Below are positions 47,587 through 55,893 of a DNA stretch of 64,000 bases, in pieces. Source of the stretch: Dehalococcoidia bacterium UBA6495 (GTDB lineage Bacteria; Chloroflexota; Dehalococcoidia; Lucifugimonadales; UBA826); assembly GCA_002435305.1 (NCBI GenBank), contig DJMH01000116.1, forward strand, positions 24,239 through 88,238, read 5' to 3'. A program made the translations under genes and the position numbers. The stretch's first letter is position 1. Each line of letters starts with the position of its first letter. Below the pieces are notes generated by a model. That model was not told where the DNA came from. It was given only the letters and a program-made list of their open reading frames with translations, and made no database searches.

Positions 47587-47835
47587 TTATTCGATAACAT
47601 CCAGTGTTCGATAATAAAGTCCCCACTTTTGCATTAGTGCCGCTATCTGTGTGTTTTCTATGCTGGTAAGATCCTCAAAAAAACCAGAGATTGCATGAGC
47701 GTCTATATTTTCCTTGCTACACACCCAACTTGACTCACTAGGGACTATGTATATTACTCCACCGTGGTGCTCGCATGTGAGGGTGATACGTTTTCCTTCG
47801 GAGGCATCCTTTATTGTGATTCCATATGTGCTCAT
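47587..47835 (-). CDS. Hypothetical protein, 82 aa
   Basis: An 82-residue frame with an ATG preceded by GAAGGAAG, a good ribosome binding site, supporting translation. It has two Cys (CEHHGG and WVCSK) and an acidic, Ile-rich tail, but no recognised fold. It lies convergent to the TPR gene and divergent from the MBL hydrolase gene. Confidence 0.55.
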   Translation of the reverse strand: MSTYGITIKDASEGKRITLTCEHHGGVIYIVPSESSWVCSKENIDAHAISGFFEDLTSIENTQIAALMQKWGLYYRTLDVIE

Positions 47836-47966
47836 CTTCCTTCCTTACGGCTTTGTTTCTGCTGTTTAGCAGGCCCACTTAAGTAATTAAAAAAACTGAC
47901 TGATATAATCCTATTGCCTACTAAGGCACCGTAAATTTTAATATAAAAAAAATCTAGGAGGGAATA

Positions 47967-48608
47967 ATGAAACCACATTACACCGGCTCCCAGTTTACTA
48001 TTCATAAAATTACGTGCGGACCATACGATAATAATGCCTATATAGTCATATGTAATCGAACCAACGAAAGTCTTTTGATAGACACTCCAGCTGAACCTTC
48101 CGTTTTGGTTGCGCTGGCATCTACTACCCAAGTTAAATATATCGCAATTACTCATAATCATATGGATCATTTGCTTGGATTTGAAGAGGTTACAGAAGCT
48201 TTTCAAGCTAAAATTGCGATTGGAGAATCTGATTCTAATGAACTTTCGGTGGCGCCTGATTTGTTCTTAGAGGATGGTAAAGAGATAAGCGTAGGAGATT
48301 TATCGGTTAGGGCAATTCACACCCCTGGTCATACTAAGGGGTCTACATGTTTACTTCTGGACGGGCATCTGTTTACTGGAGATACTCTTTTCCCTGGTGG
48401 TCCAGGCAAAACTAAAACGTCTGATAACCTAAAAGAGATAATTGAGAGCATAACAAGCAGGCTATTTATTTTAGGAGACGACGTTTCTTTCTACCCAGGA
48501 CATGGGGATGATGGCTTGTTGGGCACAGCTAGAAAGGAATATGAAATCTATTCCTCTAAAACCCACCCGGACGATTTGTTTGGCGATGTTGAGTGGCTAA
48601 AAAGCTAG
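47967..48608 (+). CDS. MBL-fold metallo-hydrolase
   Basis: 213 residues. The zinc motif THNHMDH, IHTPGHTKGS, FTGDTLF and YPGHGDDG are the ordered metal ligands of glyoxalase-II-like metallo-beta-lactamase folds. It has no obvious specificity segment; a thioesterase or glyoxalase II role is the default guess. AGGAGG lies 7 nt before the ATG. The next gene overlaps it by 16 nt. Confidence 0.9.
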   Translation: MKPHYTGSQFTIHKITCGPYDNNAYIVICNRTNESLLIDTPAEPSVLVALASTTQVKYIAITHNHMDHLLGFEEVTEAFQAKIAIGESDSNELSVAPDLFLEDGKEISVGDLSVRAIHTPGHTKGSTCLLLDGHLFTGDTLFPGGPGKTKTSDNLKEIIESITSRLFILGDDVSFYPGHGDDGLLGTARKEYEIYSSKTHPDDLFGDVEWLKS

Positions 48609-49300
48609 AATTCCACTTGCCGCTTTTAGGGAAATTGCTCTTTTTACCCAATTTGAATTTAATTGCTCTGCTTGTTCTATTGGCGACGCTAACCCTTACA
48701 ATTTTGTTAAAGATAGCCTTTGGTTCCACCACTCCATATTTACCGGTTGCTTGGTATTATCCATGGGTATTAGCTGTACCTCAATTGATTCTGTTGTTGT
48801 TCATAGTTTCAATTTCCGGAGATGATCGTAAACCAATAAGAGCTGTTCTTCACATACCACATAGCGAAGGATGGATTCGCCTCTCAATAATGACGGTTTC
48901 GGCTAGCATTGTCGCGATATTTTTATACTCATTCGCTATCTACAAAATAGATGTTTCTTATTTGATGCCGCCTCAAGTTCCCAAAAATATATTGGGTGAG
49001 GGGGGATTTACGTTGATTAATTTATTCGCAATAGTGGTTTGGGTTCCTTTTGTGGAGGAACTTTTCTTTAGAGGTTTTTTGTTAACCTCCTGGATTCCCA
49101 AGTATGGCCATGCGAAATCGATATTGCTTGTTTCATTGGTATTTATGTTTGTACATTCGCACCCGGGATTGTATTTTCCAGTATTCACGAGTTCCCTATT
49201 GATCTCATATCTTTTCATAAAGACTAAGTCTTTGTGGCCAGCCTTTCTATCACATGCTGCCCTGAATTTGTTAGTTGTGATAGTTGCGGCTTCTGCTTGA
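48593..49300 (+). CDS. CPBP-family intramembrane metalloprotease
   Basis: 235 residues with about six hydrophobic segments. The active-site block FVEELFFRGFLL holds the EExxxR motif, then FMFVHSHPGLYFP and SHAALNLL supply the other His/Asn of the Abi/CPBP (Rce1-like) fold. Such proteases cut membrane peptides or act in bacteriocin immunity; the target here is unknown. GTG start overlaps the MBL gene, so both are probably co-translated. Confidence 0.87.
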   Translation: MAKKLEFHLPLLGKLLFLPNLNLIALLVLLATLTLTILLKIAFGSTTPYLPVAWYYPWVLAVPQLILLLFIVSISGDDRKPIRAVLHIPHSEGWIRLSIMTVSASIVAIFLYSFAIYKIDVSYLMPPQVPKNILGEGGFTLINLFAIVVWVPFVEELFFRGFLLTSWIPKYGHAKSILLVSLVFMFVHSHPGLYFPVFTSSLLISYLFIKTKSLWPAFLSHAALNLLVVIVAASA

Positions 49301-49340
49301 ATTGGGCAGAATGTTGTGCACGTAATCCTATATTGATCAG

Positions 49341-50144
49341 GTGGGTAACCAAGTGGAAAATAGAATCGACTTAAAACTCCTCGAGGTGAAATCAGAGAAT
49401 AGGCCGGCTTTAGTGCCTTATCTAACTGTTGGATATCCCTCGATAAAACTGTCAGCGGAAATAGCCTTGAAGACCCTTGTGTCCGGGGCTGATATGTTGG
49501 AATTAGGAATACCTTTTAGTGATCCCATAGCTGACGGGCCAACTATTCAGAAAACTGGTTTCAAGGCTCTCGAAAACGGTGTCAGTCTTTCGGTATGTAT
49601 GGATGTTTTAACTAAGGTTCGGGAAGAAAACAATGATTCTCCTATTATATTCATGGGATATTTCAACCCGTTTCTTCAATATGGGCTGGAACGTTTTATG
49701 GGAGACGCATCGGACCGTGGTCTTGATGGTTTGATAATCCCTGATCTACCGATGGAAGAATCGGTAGTTATATCTGAGCAGTGCAGGAAAAATGGAATAC
49801 ACCATATCCCTTTATTGGCTCCGACCAGTACCAAGGAAAGAATAAAATCTTCTTGTGAACAGGCGGGGGGGTTCATATATTGTGTCAGCCTTACAGGTGT
49901 AACTGGAGCCCGTGACGGTTTATCTAAGGGTGTAGAAAATTTGGTTGAGAGAATCAGAGTTCATACGAATTTGCCTGTGTTGGTTGGATTTGGAGTTTCT
50001 CAGAAAAAAGATGTTGAGATGATATCTAAATTTGCAGACGGTGCGGTCGTTGGAAGTGCGTTTTTGGATCATATAGCGAATTCCAGCGAGGGGAGTGAGA
50101 TATCGTCGGCTGGAGAATTCATCGAGAGCATATCGGTGAAATAA
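49341..50144 (+). CDS. trpA: Tryptophan synthase alpha chain
   Basis: 267 residues. LELGIPFSDPIADGPTIQ carries the catalytic Glu and Asp of TrpA; FIYCVSLTGVTGAR is the loop 6 region. It cleaves indole-glycerol phosphate to indole and works with TrpB. No trpB is in the window. The start is GTG at 49341 or at 49353. The next gene, aroH, follows 15 nt after, so aromatic amino acid genes are joined here. Confidence 0.94.
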   Translation: MGNQVENRIDLKLLEVKSENRPALVPYLTVGYPSIKLSAEIALKTLVSGADMLELGIPFSDPIADGPTIQKTGFKALENGVSLSVCMDVLTKVREENNDSPIIFMGYFNPFLQYGLERFMGDASDRGLDGLIIPDLPMEESVVISEQCRKNGIHHIPLLAPTSTKERIKSSCEQAGGFIYCVSLTGVTGARDGLSKGVENLVERIRVHTNLPVLVGFGVSQKKDVEMISKFADGAVVGSAFLDHIANSSEGSEISSAGEFIESISVK

Positions 50145-50159
50145 AACAGAGAGGTTGTA

Positions 50160-50531
50160 ATGTCTGAAGTACGGGCCATAAGAGGTGCAACAACATCCCC
50201 CAGTAATAGTTCGGAGGAAATTCTTGCTGCTACCACCGAAATGTTGGATTTGATAACAAAAGAAAACTCACTGAAAGTTGATGACATTATTAGTGCATTT
50301 TTTACAACCACTCAAGACTTAAATGCTGAATTTCCTCCAGTGGCTGCTAGGAAAATGGGATGGGTAAATGTAGCTCTAATGTGTTCTCACGAAATGAAAG
50401 TCCCTGGGGCATTGCAGAAATGCATCCGTGTTATGGTGCACGTGAATACTGACAAAAATCCTTCTGATATTGTGAATATTTATCTTCGAGATGCTGTTAA
50501 TCTTAGGAAGCGAGGATTTGAGAATGGTTAG
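50160..50531 (+). CDS. aroH: Chorismate mutase, AroH type
   Basis: 123 residues, the Bacillus-type (class 1) trimeric chorismate mutase and not the AroQ helical type. Arg7 in VRAIRGATT, Glu in CSHEMKVPG and Arg in CIRVMVHV line the active site. It isomerises chorismate to prephenate for Phe/Tyr synthesis. ATG with GAGAGG 6 nt upstream. Its stop overlaps the convergent VOC gene by 4 nt. Confidence 0.93.
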   Translation: MSEVRAIRGATTSPSNSSEEILAATTEMLDLITKENSLKVDDIISAFFTTTQDLNAEFPPVAARKMGWVNVALMCSHEMKVPGALQKCIRVMVHVNTDKNPSDIVNIYLRDAVNLRKRGFENG

Positions 50532-50887
50532 TGATCGGGTTGTTGAAGAAGTTGGATGGTATTTCCGTCTGGGTCTTGAAATGTACAGACCCACCCGCCC
50601 CAATGTTCTTTTTCGGGTTCCCTAAGAAACTTTATACCGTTACTTTTAAGGCCATTGGTGAACTTTTTGATATCTTTGACATCAAAATTCAACATTATTC
50701 TTAGAGGTTCTATGGAATTATCTGTTATCTCTGAATGGGATCCGATGCTAAACCTGAGGTTCTCCCATCTGTAGGCAATGAAATGGTCTCTCACAGAGTG
50801 GGGTTTAAGACCTAGGATATCCTCATAAAAATGCCTTAGACGAGCTAAGTCATATGTCCATATGATTGCCCCTGAAAATCTGACCAT
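50528..50887 (-). CDS. VOC-family (glyoxalase/bleomycin-resistance-like) protein
   Basis: 119 residues with the single-domain VOC layout: IIWTYDLARLRHFYEDILGLKP at the start and WGGWVCTFQDPDGNTIQLLQQ at the end, the latter bearing the usual metal Glu/Gln area. The first metal His is replaced (IIWTYDL), so metal use is uncertain. Function unknown; possible roles are lyase or resistance protein. Confidence 0.78.
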   Translation of the reverse strand: MVRFSGAIIWTYDLARLRHFYEDILGLKPHSVRDHFIAYRWENLRFSIGSHSEITDNSIEPLRIMLNFDVKDIKKFTNGLKSNGIKFLREPEKEHWGGWVCTFQDPDGNTIQLLQQPDH

Positions 50888-50950
50888 GATTCCTCTATTT
50901 TACTTTAAATTTGGTTAATAATCGGTTTCCAATTTTATTATGTCCATGTA

Positions 50951-50956
50951 TATAAT
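50951..50956 (+). promoter_or_regulatory. -10-like TATAAT inside a CCATG/CATGG dyad
   Basis: TATAAT lies between CCATG (50944-50948) and CATGG (50960-50964), so the element is symmetric and could be an operator. The best -35 candidate is a poor TTTCCA at 50926. It precedes the structured intergenic segment. Confidence 0.4.
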
Positions 50957-50962
50957 GATCAT

Positions 50963-51128
50963 GGAAGACAGAAACGCATGGGTGGATGAAAGTTTACAGA
51001 GGGTCTTCTAAAAGGAGGTAAGTAGCGTTGGATAGTAGTAGTAGGAGGTCGACCAGGTAGGTGTTCTCTGGAACGCCTCCACATGTAAAGCGCTCGGAGT
51101 AGGTTTACTGCTTCGGGCGCTTTTAGTT
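50963..51128 (+). ncRNA. Candidate small structured RNA (about 165 nt)
   Basis: The segment lies in a 235-nt gap with no ordinary gene. Three helices follow in order: GGAAGAC (50963-50969) with GTCTTCT (51003-51009); GGAGG and CCAG (51044-51056) with CTGG and CCTCC (51068-51080) around a symmetric 4x4 internal loop; and a strong terminator at 51087-51123. Between the first two, AGGAGGT (51013-51019) precedes TTG at 51028, opening a ten-codon frame (MDSSSRRSTR, stop at 51058-51060) with three AGG codons. It could be a regulatory RNA or a leader-peptide transcript. It matches no RNA family I can name. Confidence 0.45.
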
Positions 51129-51130
51129 TT
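51087..51130 (+). terminator. Intrinsic terminator
   Basis: AAAGCGCTCGGAGTAG (51087-51102) pairs with CTGCTTCGGGCGCTTT (51108-51123), 16 bp with three G-U pairs, loop GTTTA, then TAGTTTTTT. The T run is only on the plus strand, so it ends plus-strand transcription although the stop codon of the minus-strand phosphotriesterase gene overlaps it. Confidence 0.75.
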
Positions 51131-52079
51131 TTCCCTCAAAAAACCTTCTTGGGTTATCAACCATAATGTTTTGTATGTCCTCTTCTGATGCGCCCAAGTC
51201 TTTAAGTCTAGGTAGAACTTGCCGGCTTATGAATAAATATCCGTCCGGGTTATACTTCGACCGACTCGTTTGTCCTTCTTTTGAATCTATGCTGAGTCGG
51301 ACTGACCAGTCGTGCCCCAGCATGATTCTTTTTCCATATCCGTCCGCTATTAGTCTCATCGCGGTGTCGGTTCTTTGCTTCCAATTTGGAGTTCCCACAG
51401 TTCTGCCTCCTGGGTACCTATCTAGTCCTATCCAAACACCTTTATCGAGTAGACTTTCTAGATAATGTATGTCCATGGTGTCGTTACTGTGTCCGACGTA
51501 AACCCTATTTAAGTCAACTTTTTCATCTTCAAAAATTCTGACCTGTTGCTCGCCGACGCGATCAGGGGCCCAAGTATGGGTGGATATTGGAACCCCGGTT
51601 TCTTTCTGGGCCCGTGCTGCTGCCCTAAGTATGACTTCTCCCTCTCTGGTAACTCCCCCAACATCATTAGCCACTTTAATTATCCCAGCTTTTATATTGG
51701 TATCTTCAATTCCTGTTGTTATTTCTCTCTTGTACAGGGTCGCAACACTATCTATCGAAGCATTCCAAAATACTCTAGGTATATCCCTCCATGTTCCAGT
51801 CGCACATATTATGTTCACTCCCGATTCTTTTGACACTTTCGCCAGCATATGGATATCCCTGCCGAGGTCGAGTGTCGTCACATCAATTATCGAATCAAGG
51901 CCTTCATCCTTTGCTTCGGAGAGAACCTTTATTGCCTCAGTTATTGAATCTTCTCGTTGTATGAATTCCGGATATATTTGAGGTATTCCAGCAGAACTAA
52001 CGACGATATGTTCGTGCGACAAGGTGAAACCTAAATCAGAAGTCTCCATCGGGCCCAAAACTGATTCTATATTGCTCAT
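51123..52079 (-). CDS. Phosphotriesterase-family hydrolase/lactonase
   Basis: 318 residues, amidohydrolase-superfamily barrel. His22/His24 in SHEHIVV, the carbamylated Lys in AGIIKVAND, His in ISTHTWAPD, His in YVGHSND and Asp in MLGHDWS make the complete binuclear metal set. Most natural members are lactonases or amidohydrolases, so a lactone is likelier than a phosphotriester. Last gene of the LLM-FAH-PTE operon, 37 nt after FAH. Confidence 0.9.
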   Translation of the reverse strand: MSNIESVLGPMETSDLGFTLSHEHIVVSSAGIPQIYPEFIQREDSITEAIKVLSEAKDEGLDSIIDVTTLDLGRDIHMLAKVSKESGVNIICATGTWRDIPRVFWNASIDSVATLYKREITTGIEDTNIKAGIIKVANDVGGVTREGEVILRAAARAQKETGVPISTHTWAPDRVGEQQVRIFEDEKVDLNRVYVGHSNDTMDIHYLESLLDKGVWIGLDRYPGGRTVGTPNWKQRTDTAMRLIADGYGKRIMLGHDWSVRLSIDSKEGQTSRSKYNPDGYLFISRQVLPRLKDLGASEEDIQNIMVDNPRRFFEGKN

Positions 52080-52116
52080 AGTACCTTCTTCATAAGTAGC
52101 ATTTTTTGACTGTGGC

Positions 52117-52899
52117 CTAACTATCCTTGATGACGGGATTACTAAGTGTGCCTACACCTGAAATCTCAATTTCACAGGTATCTCCATTTTTCATATCCTT
52201 GGACGTACCATCGGTTCCCATCCAGATTACGTCTCCAGGGTGTAAAGTTAGGTACCTGGTAATTTCCGATATGTATTTTTCTACTCCAAAAATCATGTCG
52301 TTAGTTTCAAACGAAATGGTTTCCTTACCATTAAGTCTGACGGTTGTCACCATGTCATCGAGGGTTGCGTCAGTTTCAATCCAAGGTCCCATAGGCTTAA
52401 ACGTGTCAGTATTTTTGGCACGCCATAAAGTTCTATCAGAGGCTTGCCATGTTCTCTCGCTGACGTCATTACCCACCGTATACCCCAAAACATAATCTAG
52501 GGAATCCTCCATTGAAACATTTTTGGCGACTTTGCCGATAACCACTACCAGCTCAGCTTCGTAATGAATTTTATCTGTTGCATCCTTGGGTATGACTATG
52601 GGATCTCCATGGCCTATGATTGCATTATTGGCTCTATATCCTATATCGGCCTTTTCAGGTAAATTGGGTTCCCTGTTCAGTAGAGACGCTGCCTCTAAGA
52701 CATGTTTTTTGTAATTTACCCCCGCGGCGTAGAAAGTTTTCGGTATAACTGGAGGTAATATTTTCACCTCTTCAATCGGGATTTTTTGATTGGTTTGCTC
52801 ATACCCGTCAAATGGTGACCCATGAACTTTGGATACGGTATTATCGTTCAAGAAACCGTAGAACGGCTCATCTTTTGTCTGGCACCTCAGCCATCTCAT
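52117..52899 (-). CDS. Fumarylacetoacetate hydrolase-family protein
   Basis: 260 residues. The metal Glu in HYEAELVVVIGK and Asp in YTVGNDVSERTWQ, together with VNYKKHVLEA, fit the FAH fold (acylpyruvases, 2-oxo-hept-diene hydratases, decarboxylases). The N-terminal 60 residues form the small extra domain common in these enzymes. Its start overlaps the LLM gene by 4 nt (ATGA), so translation is coupled. A step after ring opening is plausible. Confidence 0.9.
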   Translation of the reverse strand: MRWLRCQTKDEPFYGFLNDNTVSKVHGSPFDGYEQTNQKIPIEEVKILPPVIPKTFYAAGVNYKKHVLEAASLLNREPNLPEKADIGYRANNAIIGHGDPIVIPKDATDKIHYEAELVVVIGKVAKNVSMEDSLDYVLGYTVGNDVSERTWQASDRTLWRAKNTDTFKPMGPWIETDATLDDMVTTVRLNGKETISFETNDMIFGVEKYISEITRYLTLHPGDVIWMGTDGTSKDMKNGDTCEIEISGVGTLSNPVIKDS

Positions 52900-54011
52900 A
52901 CGCTTAACTCCTCGTCTATTTTGTCTTTAAGGACAGGCAATAATTGCTCTGAAACTATGTTGCATTCAGTAACATGAGGGAATCCGGACAATATAAACTC
53001 ATCTATTCCAAGCCGCCAGTAGCTGAGCAGTTCTTCTGAGACCTGTTCCACATTTCCGACAATGGCTGTCCCGCAATTCACTCGAACATTGGATATGCCA
53101 TTCCATAAATGTCTGCCCATTTTGTCATTTTCATATTGTTGGGTTTGAGATCTTTGACCTACCATACTGGTGTTTTTGGAGGACTTAGCCCTTTGTCTCA
53201 AAACAGATTCAGAAGTTTGAGATAGTAGTTCATCGGCAATTTCCCATGCTTCTCTTTCGGATTGTCTGACTATTAAGTGAGTTCTTAAACCGAAACGAGG
53301 AGATCGTCCTTTATCCATATACTTCTTTCGCGCTTTTTTCAGATGGGGCTCCAAGGTCTCCTGGGGAAGAATCCATGCCAAATATGTATCAGCCTTATCG
53401 GCCGATAAATTCAGCGCAGCCTCCGATGCCCCGCCCAGATAAAATGCTGGGTTACCCTTTGGGCCAGGAGAACAAACTGCTCCGTTCAGATGAATGAATT
53501 CACCATTAAATTTAATTGCCTCTGGTTTCTCCCATAGTTTTTTGCAGGCAGATATGAATTCAGAAGCTCTTTCGTATCTAGTGTCGTGATCGGTCTTTTC
53601 TCCCAATCTTTCCATATCCCCCTCTATTCCACCTGGAACTATATTCAGATCTAACCTTCCACCTGAAATTTGATCCAGCGTGGCTGCCATTTGTGCGAAT
53701 AACCCTACCGATATGAATCCAGGTCTTACCGCAACTAGGAATCTTATTTTTTCTGTGACTGAAGCTAAAGCGGCAACTGTTGTCCAGGTCTCTGCAAGAG
53801 GAGCGTTTTCGTCAAAGAGACCGTTTGAAAATCTGGTAGGCACAAGGAGGGAGTAAAATCCGCTTTTTTCTGCCGTGAGCGCCACTTTTTTGAGGTAATC
53901 AAATGTTGGAGGGATTTCTGCCTTGTCTGTGCCTATATGCTCCCCATCTCCATCGATAGGTATGAACCAATCAAACTTAGGTTTGCCGCGCGGTTCAAAT
54001 ATCTCTGACAA
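52896..54011 (-). CDS. LLM-class monooxygenase, SsuD-like
   Basis: 371 residues. The run VAVRPGFISVGLFAQMAATLDQISGG (in part), the DHDTRYERASEF block and YLGGASEAALNLSADKADTYLAW follow alkanesulfonate monooxygenase SsuD. SsuD uses FMNH2 and O2 to release sulfite from alkanesulfonates; the related dimethylsulfone and EDTA-type monooxygenases have similar folds. No sulfonate ABC carrier or flavin reductase is nearby, so the substrate could be another C-S or C-N compound. First gene of a three-gene operon with FAH and a lactonase. Confidence 0.88.
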   Translation of the reverse strand: MSEIFEPRGKPKFDWFIPIDGDGEHIGTDKAEIPPTFDYLKKVALTAEKSGFYSLLVPTRFSNGLFDENAPLAETWTTVAALASVTEKIRFLVAVRPGFISVGLFAQMAATLDQISGGRLDLNIVPGGIEGDMERLGEKTDHDTRYERASEFISACKKLWEKPEAIKFNGEFIHLNGAVCSPGPKGNPAFYLGGASEAALNLSADKADTYLAWILPQETLEPHLKKARKKYMDKGRSPRFGLRTHLIVRQSEREAWEIADELLSQTSESVLRQRAKSSKNTSMVGQRSQTQQYENDKMGRHLWNGISNVRVNCGTAIVGNVEQVSEELLSYWRLGIDEFILSGFPHVTECNIVSEQLLPVLKDKIDEELSV

Positions 54012-54094
54012 CTGTACGTTCTCCCTACTACGGTGGGTTTATTACATTATGGAACAAAACAGGACCAAGACCCCTAATTAAAATACGGGGCCAA

Positions 54095-54895
54095 TTAAAC
54101 TTTGGAGTATTCTGGATATGTTATCTGGGTGCCATCCTCTAGGTCCTCAATTAGAAAATCACCAAATAATAATGGAGCTTCGACCTGAAGTAATTTAAGT
54201 ATTTCAATTGCGAGGAACCTTATTTCCCAATCAGCAAAATCGGCACCCCTCAATTCGATGAAGTGCCTTAATGCCCTCACATTTGCGGTAATAAAAATTT
54301 TCGTTTCAGTTGCATTTGGCAAAACCGATCTGGCTGCTTGTCTTATGGCTTTTCTTCTATCGGTGTTGCTATTAAATATTGATTTTGGTAATGATTTTTC
54401 TAAGGCAGCCACTAATTCAGTGTAGCTTTCAGCTGCTTGTACCAACGCGTTGTCTAATACTTTTCTCGCTTCTTTCGTGAATTCTCTTTCTGACGACAGG
54501 GCTGGAGGAATAACAAATGTCCCCTCTGTTTCATCCACGTATCTTTGAGATCTTTGACTGTAAGCAAATCCTGCTCGATGCCGAACCAATTCGTGAGTAA
54601 GGCTTCTGGAAACGCCGGTCACGATGAAACCGTAATTTACGTGTTCAAAAACACTCCCATCTTTAGAGCTTAATAGATTGTTTATAAAATCGGTGATGTC
54701 TCTACGGCCCCTGCCGTAGCTCATGTAACACATTCTTGCCGATATCTCTATAACAGCAGCTGATTCGTCGTCACCAGCCCTCACCGAGTCAGGAATGGGA
54801 GGCACATTTTCCTCTTCAAAGAAATTAGCGATTTGGGACCAATTAATAGCTGGTTTAGTGACCAGATAAACGCTAGGATTTTCTTTGAAGGCCAT
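54095..54895 (-). CDS. thyX: Flavin-dependent thymidylate synthase
   Basis: 266 residues. The ThyX signature RHRAGFAYSQRSQRY (RHRx7S) is complete. Other conserved blocks are SVFEHVNYGF and NVRALRHFIELR. It methylates dUMP using FAD and methylene-THF. No thyA-like gene is seen, so this is likely the sole source of dTMP here. Transcribed away from rpsF. Confidence 0.96.
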   Translation of the reverse strand: MAFKENPSVYLVTKPAINWSQIANFFEEENVPPIPDSVRAGDDESAAVIEISARMCYMSYGRGRRDITDFINNLLSSKDGSVFEHVNYGFIVTGVSRSLTHELVRHRAGFAYSQRSQRYVDETEGTFVIPPALSSEREFTKEARKVLDNALVQAAESYTELVAALEKSLPKSIFNSNTDRRKAIRQAARSVLPNATETKIFITANVRALRHFIELRGADFADWEIRFLAIEILKLLQVEAPLLFGDFLIEDLEDGTQITYPEYSKV

Positions 54896-55002
54896 TAATA
54901 TCTCCAGGAACTCTTAGTTTCATAGAATCTTATCACTTAGCCTTAGAATTTTGCATTCTCCGGGTATGAAATAGACGCGAATTGTTGCTGGAATTGAAAT
55001 TG

Positions 55003-55029
55003 TTGAGCGTGCCTTCAGCGTGCTATACT
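55003..55029 (+). promoter_or_regulatory. Probable promoter of rpsF-ssb-rpsR
   Basis: TTGAGC at 55003-55008 and TATACT at 55024-55029 with a 15-nt spacer; the -10 is preceded by TGC, an extended -10, which makes up for the short spacer. Transcription would start near 55036, about 33 nt before rpsF. Confidence 0.55.
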
Positions 55030-55068
55030 GAAGTTTGGCTAAAAAATAATCATTGGAGTGTTTTGGCT

Positions 55069-55362
55069 TTGGCTGAGAGAAAACGAAAATATGAGTTGAT
55101 TATGGCCCTGTCCCCGGTTTCAACCGAGGCTGAGGCTACAGTAATTGTGGACAGTGTTGCCGATGTTATTACCTCGTCGGGTGGAGAGGTTACAGGTCGG
55201 GAAGAATGGGGTGTGAAAAGACTTGCCTATTTGGTAAACAACTTTCAGGAAGGAAGCTATTACAAAGCTGATATTTCAATGGATTCCTCTAACGTCAAAG
55301 AGTTGGATAGGACTTTGAACGCAAATCAAGATGTACTGGTACATTTGATATCAAAAGTGTAA
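55069..55362 (+). CDS. rpsF: Ribosomal protein S6
   Basis: About 97 residues from the TTG at 55069, the usual length. KYELIMALSPV, the middle GVKRLAYLVNNFQEGSYY and the final DVLVHLISKV are S6 hallmarks. The frame could start at 54982, but that would add 29 unrelated residues; TTGGAG at 55053-55058 lies 10 nt before the TTG at 55069 (the alternative TTG at 55063 is 4 nt away). It binds S18 on the 30S platform, and its gene is followed by ssb and rpsR, the classic order. Confidence 0.92.
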   Translation: MAERKRKYELIMALSPVSTEAEATVIVDSVADVITSSGGEVTGREEWGVKRLAYLVNNFQEGSYYKADISMDSSNVKELDRTLNANQDVLVHLISKV

Positions 55363-55386
55363 TTCTCGTTAGAGGCGGGGTTTGAT

Positions 55387-55839
55387 ATGACTATGAATAA
55401 AATACTCATAATTGGGAATTTAGGATCTGATCCTGAAATGAGGTACACGCCTAACGGAAACCCGGTAACCTCATTCACTGTCGCAACAAATCGCCGATAC
55501 AGGGCGTCTGATGGGGAGAATAGAGAAGAAACTGAATGGTTTCGGATTAGTGCTTGGAATAGGTTGGCAGAAACATGCAATCAATATCTGCAACGGGGGA
55601 GTAAGGTGTACGTAGAAGGCCGTCTCAGTAGCCGGACATATGTAGGAAATGATGGAGAAACTAGGGTGTCCCTTGACGTGAATGCCTCTGAGGTTCGATT
55701 CATCGATAGTAGGGGCGCCAATACGAGTTCATCAGGAGGATTTTCGGAAGGAGGATCCAATCCCGATTCTACAGGGTCTTCCTCTTCAGCCGCTTCAATT
55801 GAAGATGAAGGGGAAATCGAAGATGATTTGCCTTGGTGA
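55387..55839 (+). CDS. ssb: Single-stranded DNA-binding protein
   Basis: 150 residues. OB-fold start MNKILIIGNLGSDPEMRYTP, the block ETEWFRISAWNRLAE and the acidic tip DDLPW, a close variant of the DDIPF tail that recruits partner proteins. A Gly/Ser-rich linker joins them. GGGG of GGCGGGG lies 6 nt before the ATG at 55387. Between rpsF and rpsR as in most bacteria. Confidence 0.96.
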   Translation: MTMNKILIIGNLGSDPEMRYTPNGNPVTSFTVATNRRYRASDGENREETEWFRISAWNRLAETCNQYLQRGSKVYVEGRLSSRTYVGNDGETRVSLDVNASEVRFIDSRGANTSSSGGFSEGGSNPDSTGSSSSAASIEDEGEIEDDLPW

Positions 55840-55893
55840 TCGATAGGAATTTATAACTTTTCGGAAGTGTAGTAACTAAATCGGAGTCCATTG

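Noticed and set aside
47832..48206. 124-codon minus-strand frame over the 5' part of the MBL gene
   Set aside because: The MBL frame has an AGGAGG ribosome binding site and all metal motifs; the antisense frame has none.
50963..51128. SRP RNA, 6S RNA, tmRNA or T-box identity for the intergenic RNA
   Set aside because: The SRP core, the tmRNA T-arm and the T-box GGTGG-type sequences are not present; size and helices do not fit.
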